Notes: generated by a model from the letters alone, not told the origin. A stretch of 7,327 bases of DNA from Alphaproteobacteria bacterium (GCA_947373775.1 CANBZE010000087.1:1-7327), one strand, 5' to 3'. Positions 1 to 6,187 are shown, counted from the first letter of the stretch. Program-made: numbers and translations.

Positions 1-618
1 ATGGACGAAAATCACGTCCACATACTTGCCCACTTCGGGCGTCAGCATCCAGGTGGACCAGGGCTCAGCGGTGGTGACCTTGATCCGCGCGGGCAAGGCG
101 GCGCGCACCCGCAGGATATAGGCGTTGAGCTGGTCGGGCGAGACATAGCCGAACAGTTGGGTCTCGTTGCCCACGATCACCCGGTCGATGGTGCGCCGGT
201 TGGCCAGTGCGGTGCGGATGGCGAGCTGGATCTGCTGCTCATTCTTTTCCATGTCCGGGCTGATCCAGATGCCCAGGGACACGGTCATGCCATAGCGCCG
301 CGCGATCTCCGGCACCTTGTCCATGCCGCCGTCCACCGTATAGGTGCGGATATGGTTGGTGATGTGCGACAGCTGCTCAAGATCGCGGCTGATATGTTCC
401 GGCGTGACGTTCCTGGTATCGCGGACGCTGAATTGGTGGCTGGGGCTGTAGGCGATGCCGCGCACCTGCCCGTCCCATTCCGGCGCCGCCACGCTGTAAT
501 CGCGGCTGGTCCAGAACAGCACGCTGGCGCCCACCACCATCGCCAGCGCAACGGCGATGCGAATCTTGCCGCCGCCCAGGTGCCGCGCCGTCCATAGCCG
601 CGAAAGATATCCGCGCAC
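1..618 (-). CDS. Membrane-anchored GH17-family beta-glucan hydrolase/transglycosylase (possibly fused to a GT2 glucan synthase), 3' part outside window
   Basis: The first 206 codons are visible; the frame is still open at the left edge. Residues 1-20 are basic and are followed by one hydrophobic segment at about 21-36, a signal anchor that would place the rest in the periplasm. From residue 53 the protein reads as a GH17 TIM barrel: GIAYSP (54-59), IRTYT (90-94) and VGNE (149-152), in which E152 matches the family's acid/base glutamate. The nucleophile glutamate would lie beyond the edge. Bacterial proteins of this type act on cyclic or linear beta-glucans, and some carry a GT2 synthase domain after the GH17 part; whether this one does cannot be seen. 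The start chosen is GTG at 618, which begins 5 bases after the stop of the upstream FKBP gene and keeps the basic residues ahead of the membrane segment. An ATG at codon 27 would cut that segment. No convincing Shine-Dalgarno is present, so translational coupling to the FKBP gene is likely. The family is clear; the exact substrate is not. Confidence 0.82.
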   Translation of the reverse strand, partial: MRGYLSRLWTARHLGGGKIRIAVALAMVVGASVLFWTSRDYSVAAPEWDGQVRGIAYSPSHQFSVRDTRNVTPEHISRDLEQLSHITNHIRTYTVDGGMDKVPEIARRYGMTVSLGIWISPDMEKNEQQIQLAIRTALANRRTIDRVIVGNETQLFGYVSPDQLNAYILRVRAALPARIKVTTAEPWSTWMLTPEVGKYVDVIFVH

Positions 619-623
619 CTGCG

Positions 624-1187
624 TTACTGCTCGTCCTTGTCGCCGGGATCGGGAATGTAGCCCTTCTCACCGCGCCTGGCCTGCGGCGTGGTTTCCAGCA
701 GCCGGATATCGAAGATCAGCACCTGGTTGGGCGGAACCGCCTTGCCGCCATCGGGCGAGCCCCGCACGCCATAGCCCAGGTTGGGCGGAATGGTCAGCAG
801 CCAGTGATCGCCTTCGCGCATCAGCTGCATCGCCTCGATCCAGCCGGGGATCACGCTGTTGAGCTTGAAGGAGGCGGGAAGCCCCGGCGAGGTGCCGTCG
901 AAGATCACATGATTGATCAGGGTGCCGGTGTAATAGACCTTCACCGTGTCGGTGGAAGTGGGCCGCTTGCCATAACCGTTCTGGATGATGCGGAACTGAA
1001 GCCCGCTGGGACGGTTGATCACGCCCTTCTTCTTGGCGTTCTCGGCCAGGTAGCGCTGGTTGTTCTCGATGCTCAGCGCGTCGCCCGCCGGACCGGCAAG
1101 AACGGTGGTGGGCGCCGGCTGAGCCGGCGCGGCCGCCGGCAGGACCAGCGGCACGATAAAGATCAGGACGGCGAAAATACGCTTCAT
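624..1187 (-). CDS. Secreted FKBP-type peptidyl-prolyl cis-trans isomerase
   Basis: This is a 187-residue protein with a Sec signal peptide (MKR, hydrophobic stretch 4-20, cleavage likely near the Ala-rich 18-23). There is no lipobox cysteine, so it is probably a soluble periplasmic protein. A short helical lead (about 40-60) resembles the FkpA/Mip type of N-terminal region, and the FKBP fold covers about 63-165. Residues matching the FKBP12 active-site pocket are intact: VYYTG (Y86), FDG (F96, D97), F107, VIPGW (V112, I113, W116), LGYG (Y139), VPPN (151-154) and LIFD (F159). It should therefore be an active prolyl isomerase that folds envelope proteins. The tail after 165 is charged and probably disordered. 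A GTG one codon upstream (1190) is possible, but GGAG at 1194-1197 lies 6 bases from the ATG at 1187 and only 3 from the GTG, so ATG is preferred. The membrane GH17 gene follows after 5 bases. I do not assign a specific fkpA symbol. Confidence 0.92.
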   Translation of the reverse strand: MKRIFAVLIFIVPLVLPAAAPAQPAPTTVLAGPAGDALSIENNQRYLAENAKKKGVINRPSGLQFRIIQNGYGKRPTSTDTVKVYYTGTLINHVIFDGTSPGLPASFKLNSVIPGWIEAMQLMREGDHWLLTIPPNLGYGVRGSPDGGKAVPPNQVLIFDIRLLETTPQARRGEKGYIPDPGDKDEQ

Positions 1188-1193
1188 CACATT

Positions 1194-1197
1194 CTCC
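1194..1197 (-). promoter_or_regulatory. Shine-Dalgarno of the FKBP gene
   Basis: On the minus strand GGAG is followed by a 6-base spacer and ATG at 1187. This is the clearest canonical ribosome-binding site in the window. It decides the start between ATG 1187 and GTG 1190, and it contrasts with the starts of ygfZ, tag and cysK, which lack one. Confidence 0.6.
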
Positions 1198-1208
1198 GTA
1201 GGACGCCC

Positions 1209-1237
1209 ATCCTAGCGCGGAGGCCTGATCCCTTAAA
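1209..1237 (-). promoter_or_regulatory. Candidate promoter of the FKBP-GH17 operon
   Basis: On the minus strand, TTTAAG (1237-1232), a 17-base spacer and TAGGAT (1214-1209) lie in the 76-base gap after the lysE-like gene. The -10 sits in GCTAGGAT, which matches six of the eight positions of the Caulobacter housekeeping consensus GCTANAWC as I remember it. The predicted start near 1202 leaves a leader of about 15 bases that contains the Shine-Dalgarno. The -35 is weak, and the call rests on pattern alone. Confidence 0.4.
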
Positions 1238-1266
1238 CCCCGGCTTTCCGGCGAAAATAAGCCGGA

Positions 1267-1926
1267 TTACCCCAGGGTGATGCCGGCATGTTTCAGGGCC
1301 AGGTGACACAGAACCACAAGACCGCAGACCATGACCAGCACGCCGCAGGTCTGGTTGATGATCCGCATGGCCTTTTCGTCGATCTTTGCGTGGAACAGGC
1401 CGATTATCGTGGTCAGGGCCAGCCACCAGCCAGCCGAACCGCCCACCACTCCGGCCACCACGAAGCCGGCATCGCCGTAATCTCCGGCCCCGCCCGCCAA
1501 TCCGCCCAGGCCGGCGAACATCACGCCAAAGGACAGCAAGGTGACCGGGTTGGTCACGGTCAGTGCGAACGTGGAAATGATGGCGCGGAACAAGTTGGTG
1601 CCTACATTGTCGGGCTTGTCCTCCAGGCAGCGCGGCACGGGCGGCGCCCCGAAGGTGCGAAAGCCCATCCACACCATCAATGCGCCGCCTATCAGTTCGA
1701 TGATGGTGGCATAGCCCTCGATCATCTGGGCGATCCAGGTCAGACCGAAACCCATGATGGCCGCGAACAGCCCGTCGCCCAGCGCGGCGCCCATGCCTGA
1801 GACGAAGCCGTTGACCGGACCGAAGGCGAAGGTGCGGCGAATGCAGATCAGGTTGACCGGGCCGATCGGCACGGCGGCGACCAGGCCCATCAACACCCCC
1901 GACAAAATCAGGTAGAGGACGGTCAT
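1267..1926 (-). CDS. LysE/RhtB-family amino-acid exporter (inner-membrane)
   Basis: The product is a 219-residue, very hydrophobic protein with about six membrane segments (roughly 3-24, 38-62, 72-92, 114-140, 152-178 and 190-212), the size and layout usual for LysE/RhtB translocators. Family features are PIGPVN (20-25) at the end of the first segment, the glycine-rich GMGAALGD (44-51) and NPVT (126-129) in the fourth segment. Members export amino acids or related metabolites using the proton gradient. The substrate cannot be read from sequence. The ATG at 1926 overlaps the stop of the dihydroorotase as ATGA, and a weak TGGAA lies 6 bases upstream, so it is probably translated by coupling in a pyrC-lysE operon. 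The reading frame stays open upstream inside pyrC, but a longer N-terminus would add non-membrane residues that the family lacks. The pairing suggests export of a metabolite linked to pyrimidine or aspartate metabolism; that is inference. Confidence 0.86.
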   Translation of the reverse strand: MTVLYLILSGVLMGLVAAVPIGPVNLICIRRTFAFGPVNGFVSGMGAALGDGLFAAIMGFGLTWIAQMIEGYATIIELIGGALMVWMGFRTFGAPPVPRCLEDKPDNVGTNLFRAIISTFALTVTNPVTLLSFGVMFAGLGGLAGGAGDYGDAGFVVAGVVGGSAGWWLALTTIIGLFHAKIDEKAMRIINQTCGVLVMVCGLVVLCHLALKHAGITLG

Positions 1927-3260
1927 GCCGGTTCCAGCGTGTCCACGAAGCGCACCCGCTGACCTGCCGCTGCGCCGGTGGCGGCAAAGTCGCGCATCAC
2001 GGCGCGGCCGCGCAGGATGGTGGCGACCGGCCAGCCCTTGGTCTTCATGCCGTCGAACGGTGTCCAGCCGCAGGTGGAGGCGATCCACTTGTTCTCGATG
2101 GTGCGGGTGAGGTTCATGTCGACGATGGTAAAGTCGGCGTCATAGCCCAGCGCGATGCGGCCCTTGCCGGTGATGCCGAAGATGCGCTGCGGGCTGGAAG
2201 CGGTCAGATCGATGAACCGCTCCAACGTCAGATTACCCTTACTGACATGGTCCAAAAGGATCGTCGCCAGGGTCTGCACGCCGGGCATGCCCGAAGGCGT
2301 GTCGGGATATTCTTTGTCTTTTTCCTCCCGCGTGTGCGGCGCATGATCGGAGCCGATCACGTCGATCACCCCGCTGCGCACCGCGTCCCACAGCGCCAAC
2401 CGGTGGCTTTCATCGCGGATCGGTGGGTTCATCTGGGCATAGGTGCCCAAGCGCTCGTAACATTCGGGCGCTGACAGAGTGAGATGCTGCGGCGTGGTCT
2501 CGGCGGTGGAAAAATCCTTGGCCGCCGCCAGCAGCGGAATCTCATCGCTCGTGGTGATGTGCAGCACATGCAGGCGCCGGCCTGCCTGCTTGGCCAGGCC
2601 CAGCACCCGCTCAGTGGACATGCGCGCCGCTTCCGCGTCACGCCAGACCGGATGGGTTTGCGGCTTGCCGCGTTCGGCAAGATGTTTGCGCGCAATCATG
2701 CGGTCTTCGTCTTCGGAATGGACCGCGACGCGGCGCTTGCCGGCCTTGAGCATCGCCAAAATGTCTTCAGACTTGTTGAGCAGCAAGGTGCCGGTGGAGG
2801 AGCCCAGGAACGCCTTGATGCCGCACACGCCCGGCATCTGCTCCAGTTCGGCCAGCGCGCCGATATTCTGCGGCGTAGCGCCGACATAGAAAGCGTGGTC
2901 GCAATGCATGCGGCCCCTGGCGCGTGCCAGCTTGTCTTCGATGGCCGCGCGGGTGGTGGTGGGGGGCACCGTGTTGGGCATTTCGAACACGGAGGTAACG
3001 CCGCCCAGGATGGCCGCCAGGCTGCCGCTGGCCAGGTCTTCCTTGTGGGCATTGCCCGGTTCGCGGAAATGCACCTGAGTGTCCATCACCCCGGGCAGCA
3101 CATGCAGTCCCTTGGCGTCGAACACCTCGGCCGCCTTGGCGCCGCCCAGGGAACCGATGGCGGCGATGCGACCGCCGATGACCCCCACATCCGCAGGGGC
3201 AATACCATTGGGGGTGGCCACGGTGCCGCCCCGGACCAGCAGATCGAAACTTTCCCTCAT
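1923..3260 (-). CDS. pyrC: Dihydroorotase, amidohydrolase superfamily (class I-like)
   Basis: This 445-residue protein has the length and order of a complete class I-like dihydroorotase, which reversibly cyclises carbamoyl-aspartate to dihydroorotate in de novo pyrimidine synthesis in the cytoplasm. Visible landmarks are the small beta domain (1-55), DTQVHFREPG (60-69), EMPN (93-96), GIKAFLGSSTG (147-157), HSED (181-184), LHITT (233-237), NPPIRDE (278-284), GSDHAPH (303-309) and the C-terminal GKGRIALGYDAD (365-376). Expected metal ligands are H64, H181, H234 and D305, and K149 could be a carboxylated lysine as in hydantoinases. The first His of the usual HxH motif is Gln (Q62). I recall this QVHFREPG form in dihydroorotases of many alphaproteobacteria and Bacteroidetes, so it is probably a subfamily trait. 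No pyrB lies in the window, so a paralogue acting on a related cyclic amide is the main alternative. No Shine-Dalgarno precedes the ATG, and the mRNA may be nearly leaderless. Confidence 0.88.
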   Translation of the reverse strand: MRESFDLLVRGGTVATPNGIAPADVGVIGGRIAAIGSLGGAKAAEVFDAKGLHVLPGVMDTQVHFREPGNAHKEDLASGSLAAILGGVTSVFEMPNTVPPTTTRAAIEDKLARARGRMHCDHAFYVGATPQNIGALAELEQMPGVCGIKAFLGSSTGTLLLNKSEDILAMLKAGKRRVAVHSEDEDRMIARKHLAERGKPQTHPVWRDAEAARMSTERVLGLAKQAGRRLHVLHITTSDEIPLLAAAKDFSTAETTPQHLTLSAPECYERLGTYAQMNPPIRDESHRLALWDAVRSGVIDVIGSDHAPHTREEKDKEYPDTPSGMPGVQTLATILLDHVSKGNLTLERFIDLTASSPQRIFGITGKGRIALGYDADFTIVDMNLTRTIENKWIASTCGWTPFDGMKTKGWPVATILRGRAVMRDFAATGAAAGQRVRFVDTLEPA

Positions 3261-3269
3261 AGGACAAGG

Positions 3270-3298
3270 CAGTTAGCCCAGCCTCCCGCCCTTGGCAA
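3270..3298 (-). promoter_or_regulatory. Candidate promoter of pyrC-lysE (leftward)
   Basis: On the minus strand, TTGCCA (3298-3293), a 17-base spacer and TAACTG (3275-3270) precede the pyrC ATG (3260) by 9 bases. The extended -10, GCTAACTG, matches six of eight positions of the Caulobacter-type consensus GCTANAWC. The predicted transcription start falls 0-3 bases before the ATG. Its -35 bases overlap the ygfZ -35 on the opposite strand. Confidence 0.42.
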
Positions 3299-3320
3299 CC
3301 GCGCCCGGGGCCCCTAATTG
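3292..3320 (+). promoter_or_regulatory. Candidate leaderless promoter of ygfZ (rightward)
   Basis: TTGGCA (3292-3297), a 17-base spacer and TAATTG (3315-3320) are followed by 6 bases and the ATG at 3327. The -35 therefore starts exactly 35 bases before the A of ATG. The only purine-rich stretch, AAGG, touches the ATG and cannot work as a normally spaced Shine-Dalgarno. The -35 is shared, as TTGGCAA read on both strands, with the divergent pyrC promoter. The -10 is weak on its own; the repeated geometry in the window supports it. Confidence 0.42.
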
Positions 3321-3326
3321 TGAAGG

Positions 3327-4175
3327 ATGGAACCTGGCATTCTGGACGACCGCGCCGTTCTGGCCATTTCGGGGCCGCAGGCGCGGGGATTTCTGCAAGG
3401 CCTGGTCACCAATGACGTGATCGGCGGACTGGCCCCGGGCAGCGGTTTGTACACAGCCCTGCTGTCGCCCCAGGGCAAGATCCTGTTCGACTTCCTGGTG
3501 ACCGAGGGCGACGGCGCGCTGCTGCTGGACGTGGCCAAGGATGGCGCCGAGGCCCTTCTCAAGAAGCTGAAGCTGTATCGGCTGCGCGCCAAGGTGGATA
3601 TCGAGCTGCGCGCGCCGCTGGGCGTTTATGTCAGCCTGGCGGGCCATCCCGACAACCGGGCCACACCTTACGCCGACCGCGCCATCACCTTCACCGATCC
3701 GCGCCTTGCGGCGCTTGGCCGGCGCAGCATCGGGGCACGCGCCGAAATGCCGGCAAATCTCCCCGGTCCCCGTTTCTATCACGGACAGCGGATCGCGCTT
3801 GGGGTGCCGGAAGGCGCGGACTTCGGATTCGAAAAGATCTTCGCGCTGGACGCGGGGCTGGACGAGTTGAACGGTGTGTCCTTCACCAAGGGCTGCTATG
3901 TCGGCCAGGAGCTGACCTCGCGGATGAAACACCGTGCCACCTCGCGCAAGCGCATCCTGACCGTTACGGCGGACGCGCCCCTGCCCGCGACCGGCGCAAG
4001 CGTGACGCGCGGCGGCGTCGAGATCGGCGAACTGGTTTCGGTGCACGGCGCGTCGGGGTTCGCTTTGGTACGGCTGGACCGGCTGGAGGAAACCAGCGGC
4101 GATGTCCGGATTGGTGAAAATCTGGTTGCCTTGACCAAGCCGGCATGGCTCGCCGGAGCGTCGGGCAGCGCCTAG
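3327..4175 (+). CDS. ygfZ: YgfZ/GcvT-domain folate-binding protein (Fe-S cluster maintenance)
   Basis: This 282-residue cytoplasmic protein belongs to the YgfZ branch of the GcvT fold. YgfZ proteins bind tetrahydrofolate and help assemble or repair iron-sulfur clusters, notably in radical-SAM tRNA-modifying enzymes. The diagnostic signature KGCYVGQE is at 188-195 and contains the essential family cysteine, C190, followed by LTSRMKHR (196-203). The N-terminal half carries SGPQARGFLQGLVTNDV (15-31) and SPQGKILFDFLV (47-58), both typical of the family. The C-terminal part (about 205-275) forms the usual beta-barrel region. The length fits the short alphaproteobacterial form, and the signature distinguishes it from glycine-cleavage aminomethyltransferase GcvT. 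It is transcribed divergently from pyrC and stands 54 bases before tag, so read-through into tag is possible. The ATG at 3327 has no usable Shine-Dalgarno and is probably leaderless. Confidence 0.9.
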   Translation: MEPGILDDRAVLAISGPQARGFLQGLVTNDVIGGLAPGSGLYTALLSPQGKILFDFLVTEGDGALLLDVAKDGAEALLKKLKLYRLRAKVDIELRAPLGVYVSLAGHPDNRATPYADRAITFTDPRLAALGRRSIGARAEMPANLPGPRFYHGQRIALGVPEGADFGFEKIFALDAGLDELNGVSFTKGCYVGQELTSRMKHRATSRKRILTVTADAPLPATGASVTRGGVEIGELVSVHGASGFALVRLDRLEETSGDVRIGENLVALTKPAWLAGASGSA

Positions 4176-4176
4176 C

Positions 4177-4215
4177 GGTCGCTTAGCGACAGCGTTGTGG
4201 CGACGCCGCGCGACC
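4177..4215 (+). repeat. Cluster of GTCGC/GCGAC inverted repeats between ygfZ and tag
   Basis: GTCGC (4178-4182) can pair with any of three downstream GCGAC copies at 4186-4190 (3-base loop), 4200-4204, or 4210-4214. The last can be extended to GGTCGC/GCGACC. The nearest pair forms a compact 5-bp hairpin just after the ygfZ stop, but no T-run follows, so it is not a standard terminator. The copies lie around the predicted tag -35. In GC-rich DNA this may be chance. Confidence 0.3.
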
Positions 4216-4223
4216 ATTAAAAG
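4195..4223 (+). promoter_or_regulatory. Candidate leaderless promoter of tag-phrB
   Basis: TTGTGG (4195-4200), a 17-base spacer and TAAAAG (4218-4223) are followed by 6 bases and the tag ATG at 4230. This is the same spacing as at ygfZ and cysK. The -10 matches TATAAT at four of six positions. A weak AAGAG (4221-4225) lies just before the start and could instead act as a poor ribosome-binding site. Transcription from ygfZ may also continue into tag. Confidence 0.35.
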
Positions 4224-4229
4224 AGTTGA

Positions 4230-4820
4230 ATGGCTGCTAAAAAGACCCGTTGCCACTGGCCGGGCGAAGACCCGCTCTATCTGTCCTATCACGACAGTGA
4301 ATGGGGCGTGCCCGAACATGACCCCCGCGCGCTTTATGAGAAGCTGGTGCTGGACGGATTCCAGGCGGGGTTGAGCTGGATCACCATCCTGCGCAAACGG
4401 GAAAATTTCCGCAAAGCCTTCCATGATTTCGCGCCGGAAAAGATCGCCCGCTATGGCACACGCGATATAGATCGGCTTTTGAAGAACGAAGGCATCATCC
4501 GAAGCCGCGCCAAGATCGAGGCCGCCATCAAGGGCGCCAGGCTGTGGCAGGAGATCGAGGAAAAGGAACCGGGCGGCTTCCACGACCTGATCTGGAAGCA
4601 TGTCGGCGGCAAGCCGCAGATCAACCAGTTCAAAGGCCGCGGACAAGTCCCGGCCCAGACCGAGATGAGCGAAGGTTTGGCGAAGGAACTGAAACAGCGC
4701 GGCTTCAATTTCTGCGGGCCGGTGATTGTCTACGCCTTCGCCCAGGCGGTGGGCATGGTCAATGACCATGTGACGACCTGCTTTAGGCACGCCGATTGCG
4801 CGAAACTGGCGCGCAAGTGA
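4230..4820 (+). CDS. tag: DNA-3-methyladenine glycosylase I
   Basis: This 196-residue protein is close in length to E. coli Tag and alignable with it throughout. The enzyme removes 3-methyladenine from alkylated DNA to start base-excision repair. The four zinc ligands are present with E. coli spacing at the C-terminal pair: C8, H21 (YHDSEWG 20-26), H180 and C184 (NDHVTTC 178-184). The base-pocket residues Y20 and W50 (FQAGLSW 44-50) match E. coli Y16 and W46. The position of E. coli Glu38, which contacts the base, is Asp (D42), a conservative change. The central helices include LRKREN (54-59) and GIIRSRAKI (88-96). The stop overlaps the GTG start of the photolyase, making a two-gene DNA-repair operon. 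No alphaproteobacterial LexA box (GTTC-N7-GTTC) is visible upstream, so expression is probably constitutive. Tag is distinguished from AlkA/MutY-type glycosylases by the lack of the HhH-GPD motif. Confidence 0.95.
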   Translation: MAAKKTRCHWPGEDPLYLSYHDSEWGVPEHDPRALYEKLVLDGFQAGLSWITILRKRENFRKAFHDFAPEKIARYGTRDIDRLLKNEGIIRSRAKIEAAIKGARLWQEIEEKEPGGFHDLIWKHVGGKPQINQFKGRGQVPAQTEMSEGLAKELKQRGFNFCGPVIVYAFAQAVGMVNDHVTTCFRHADCAKLARK

Positions 4821-6187
4821 AACCCGTCATTGTCTGGTTCCGCCAGGACTTGCGCCTGGCCGACAATCCGGCGTTGCGCGCGGCGGCTGTGAGCGGCGCT
4901 CCGCTGATCTGCCTGTTCGTGCTGGATGATCACGCGCCGGGGGACTGGACATGGGGCGGCGCTTCGCGCTGGTGGCTGCACCATTCGCTGGCATCGCTGG
5001 ACAAGTCGCTGGATGGCAAACTTGTGCTGCGGCGGGGCGATGGCGCAAAAATCGTAAAATCACTGGCAAAGGATACGGGCGCGGACACGGTATTGTGGAA
5101 CCGATGTTATGAACCTTTCGCCGTGGAACGCGACAAGGCGCTCAAGGCCGAACTGACGGATGGCGGCGTGACGGTGCAAAGCTTCAATGGCGCGCTGCTG
5201 CACGAGCCCTGGGCGCTGAAGACCAAGACAGGTGAAAAACCGTTCCGGGTCTTCACCCCGTTCTGGAAAAGCATGCGCGCGCTGGAGGTGGACAAACCGC
5301 TCCCTGCCCCGGGCAAGTTGCGTCATCATAAGGTCGAAAGCGACAAGCTGAAAGACTGGACGCTCTTGCCCGCCAATCCCAACTGGGCGAAAGGCTTTGA
5401 CTGGACGCCGGGCGAGAAGGCCGCACACGAGGCGCTGTATGATTTCTTAGGTGATATCGGCGACTATGGCACCGCCCGCGATTTGCCGGATCGCGACGGG
5501 ACTTCGCGCCTGTCGCCGCATCTGCATTGGGGCGAGATTTCGCCGCGCCAGATCTGGCATGCGGTTCACGTGCGCAGTCATAGCCATGGCAGCGAGACCT
5601 TCCTGAAGGAACTGGGTTGGCGGGAATTCTGCGCCCAGCTTCTGTTCCACAATCCGCGGCTTCCCACCCAGCCGCTGGACACGCGTTTCGCCAAATTCCA
5701 ATGGCGTAAGAGCGACAAGGATTTTCGCGCCTGGACGCAAGGGCAGACCGGCATCCCCATCGTCGATGCCGGCATGCGCCAGCTGTGGCAGACGGGCTGG
5801 ATGCACAACCGGGTGCGGATGATCGCGGCCAGCCTGCTGATCAAGCATCTGGGCATTCACTGGCGCGACGGGGAGCGCTGGTTCTGGGATGCGCTGGTGG
5901 ATGCGGACCTGGCCAGCAACAGCGCCAACTGGCAATGGGTGGCGGGCTGCGGTGCCGATGCCGCGCCGTTTTTCCGCATCTTCAATCCTGTACTTCAGGG
6001 CAAGAAGTTCGATCCCAGGGGCGCCTATGTCCGGCGCTTTGTCCCGGAGTTGAACGATGTGCCGGACAGGTTCGTCCATAATCCCTGGGAAGCGCCACAG
6101 CCGCCCGCCAATTACCCGCAGCCCATTGTGGATTTGGCCGCAGGCCGGATGCGCGCCCTCAAGGCCTTCCGAGCCTTGAAGGGATAA
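4817..6187 (+). CDS. phrB: Class I deoxyribodipyrimidine photolyase
   Basis: This 456-residue flavoprotein uses blue light to split UV-induced cyclobutane pyrimidine dimers. The N-terminal Rossmann-like antenna domain (about 2-130) begins VIVWFRQDLRLADNPAL. The FAD domain (about 200-450) has LSPHLHWGEISPRQIW (232-247), GWREF (267-271), TGIPIVDAGMRQL (311-323), TGWMHNR (326-332) and DAAPFFRIFNP (381-391). The electron-transfer tryptophan triad is complete: W296, W349 and W372 match E. coli W306, W359 and W382 with identical spacing. W268, W374 and N331 match the E. coli lesion-contacting W277 and W384 and the flavin-proximal N341. This favours a CPD photolyase over a cryptochrome or (6-4) enzyme. 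The antenna cofactor is undetermined. The start is GTG at 4817, in a 4-base GTGA overlap with the tag stop. A TTG at 4796 in frame would add seven residues that the family lacks. No strong Shine-Dalgarno is seen, so translational coupling to tag is likely. Confidence 0.95.
   Translation: MKPVIVWFRQDLRLADNPALRAAAVSGAPLICLFVLDDHAPGDWTWGGASRWWLHHSLASLDKSLDGKLVLRRGDGAKIVKSLAKDTGADTVLWNRCYEPFAVERDKALKAELTDGGVTVQSFNGALLHEPWALKTKTGEKPFRVFTPFWKSMRALEVDKPLPAPGKLRHHKVESDKLKDWTLLPANPNWAKGFDWTPGEKAAHEALYDFLGDIGDYGTARDLPDRDGTSRLSPHLHWGEISPRQIWHAVHVRSHSHGSETFLKELGWREFCAQLLFHNPRLPTQPLDTRFAKFQWRKSDKDFRAWTQGQTGIPIVDAGMRQLWQTGWMHNRVRMIAASLLIKHLGIHWRDGERWFWDALVDADLASNSANWQWVAGCGADAAPFFRIFNPVLQGKKFDPRGAYVRRFVPELNDVPDRFVHNPWEAPQPPANYPQPIVDLAAGRMRALKAFRALKG

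Noticed and set aside
1..597. A 198-codon plus-strand frame beginning at the first base
   Set aside because: It is antisense to the GH17 gene, whose translation has clear family motifs. The plus-strand product shows His/Gly/Arg-rich shadow sequence only.
1237..1253. Possible terminator after lysE on the minus strand: CCGG-AAAG-CCGG followed by GGTTT
   Set aside because: The stem is only 4 bp, made of a self-palindromic CCGG, and the T-run is three bases, which is too weak to call.
3281..3287. GGGAGG on the minus strand as a pyrC ribosome-binding site
   Set aside because: It lies more than 20 bases before the ATG and within the predicted promoter spacer, too far to position a ribosome.
4176..4229. 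SOS (LexA) box before the DNA-repair pair tag-phrB
   Set aside because: I looked for GTTC-N7-GTTC or its reverse on both strands in this gap and found none.
3273..4790. A 505-codon open frame on the minus strand, antisense to all of ygfZ and most of tag
   Set aside because: The plus strand carries two full, motif-complete conserved proteins here. The antisense translation is low-complexity (Gln, Arg, Ala, Gly, His rich) with no recognisable domain, as expected from GC-rich codon bias.
4796..4816. TTG start giving photolyase seven extra N-terminal residues
   Set aside because: The family starts immediately before the VIVWFRxDLR strand. GTG at 4817 gives that start and the common 4-base stop/start overlap.
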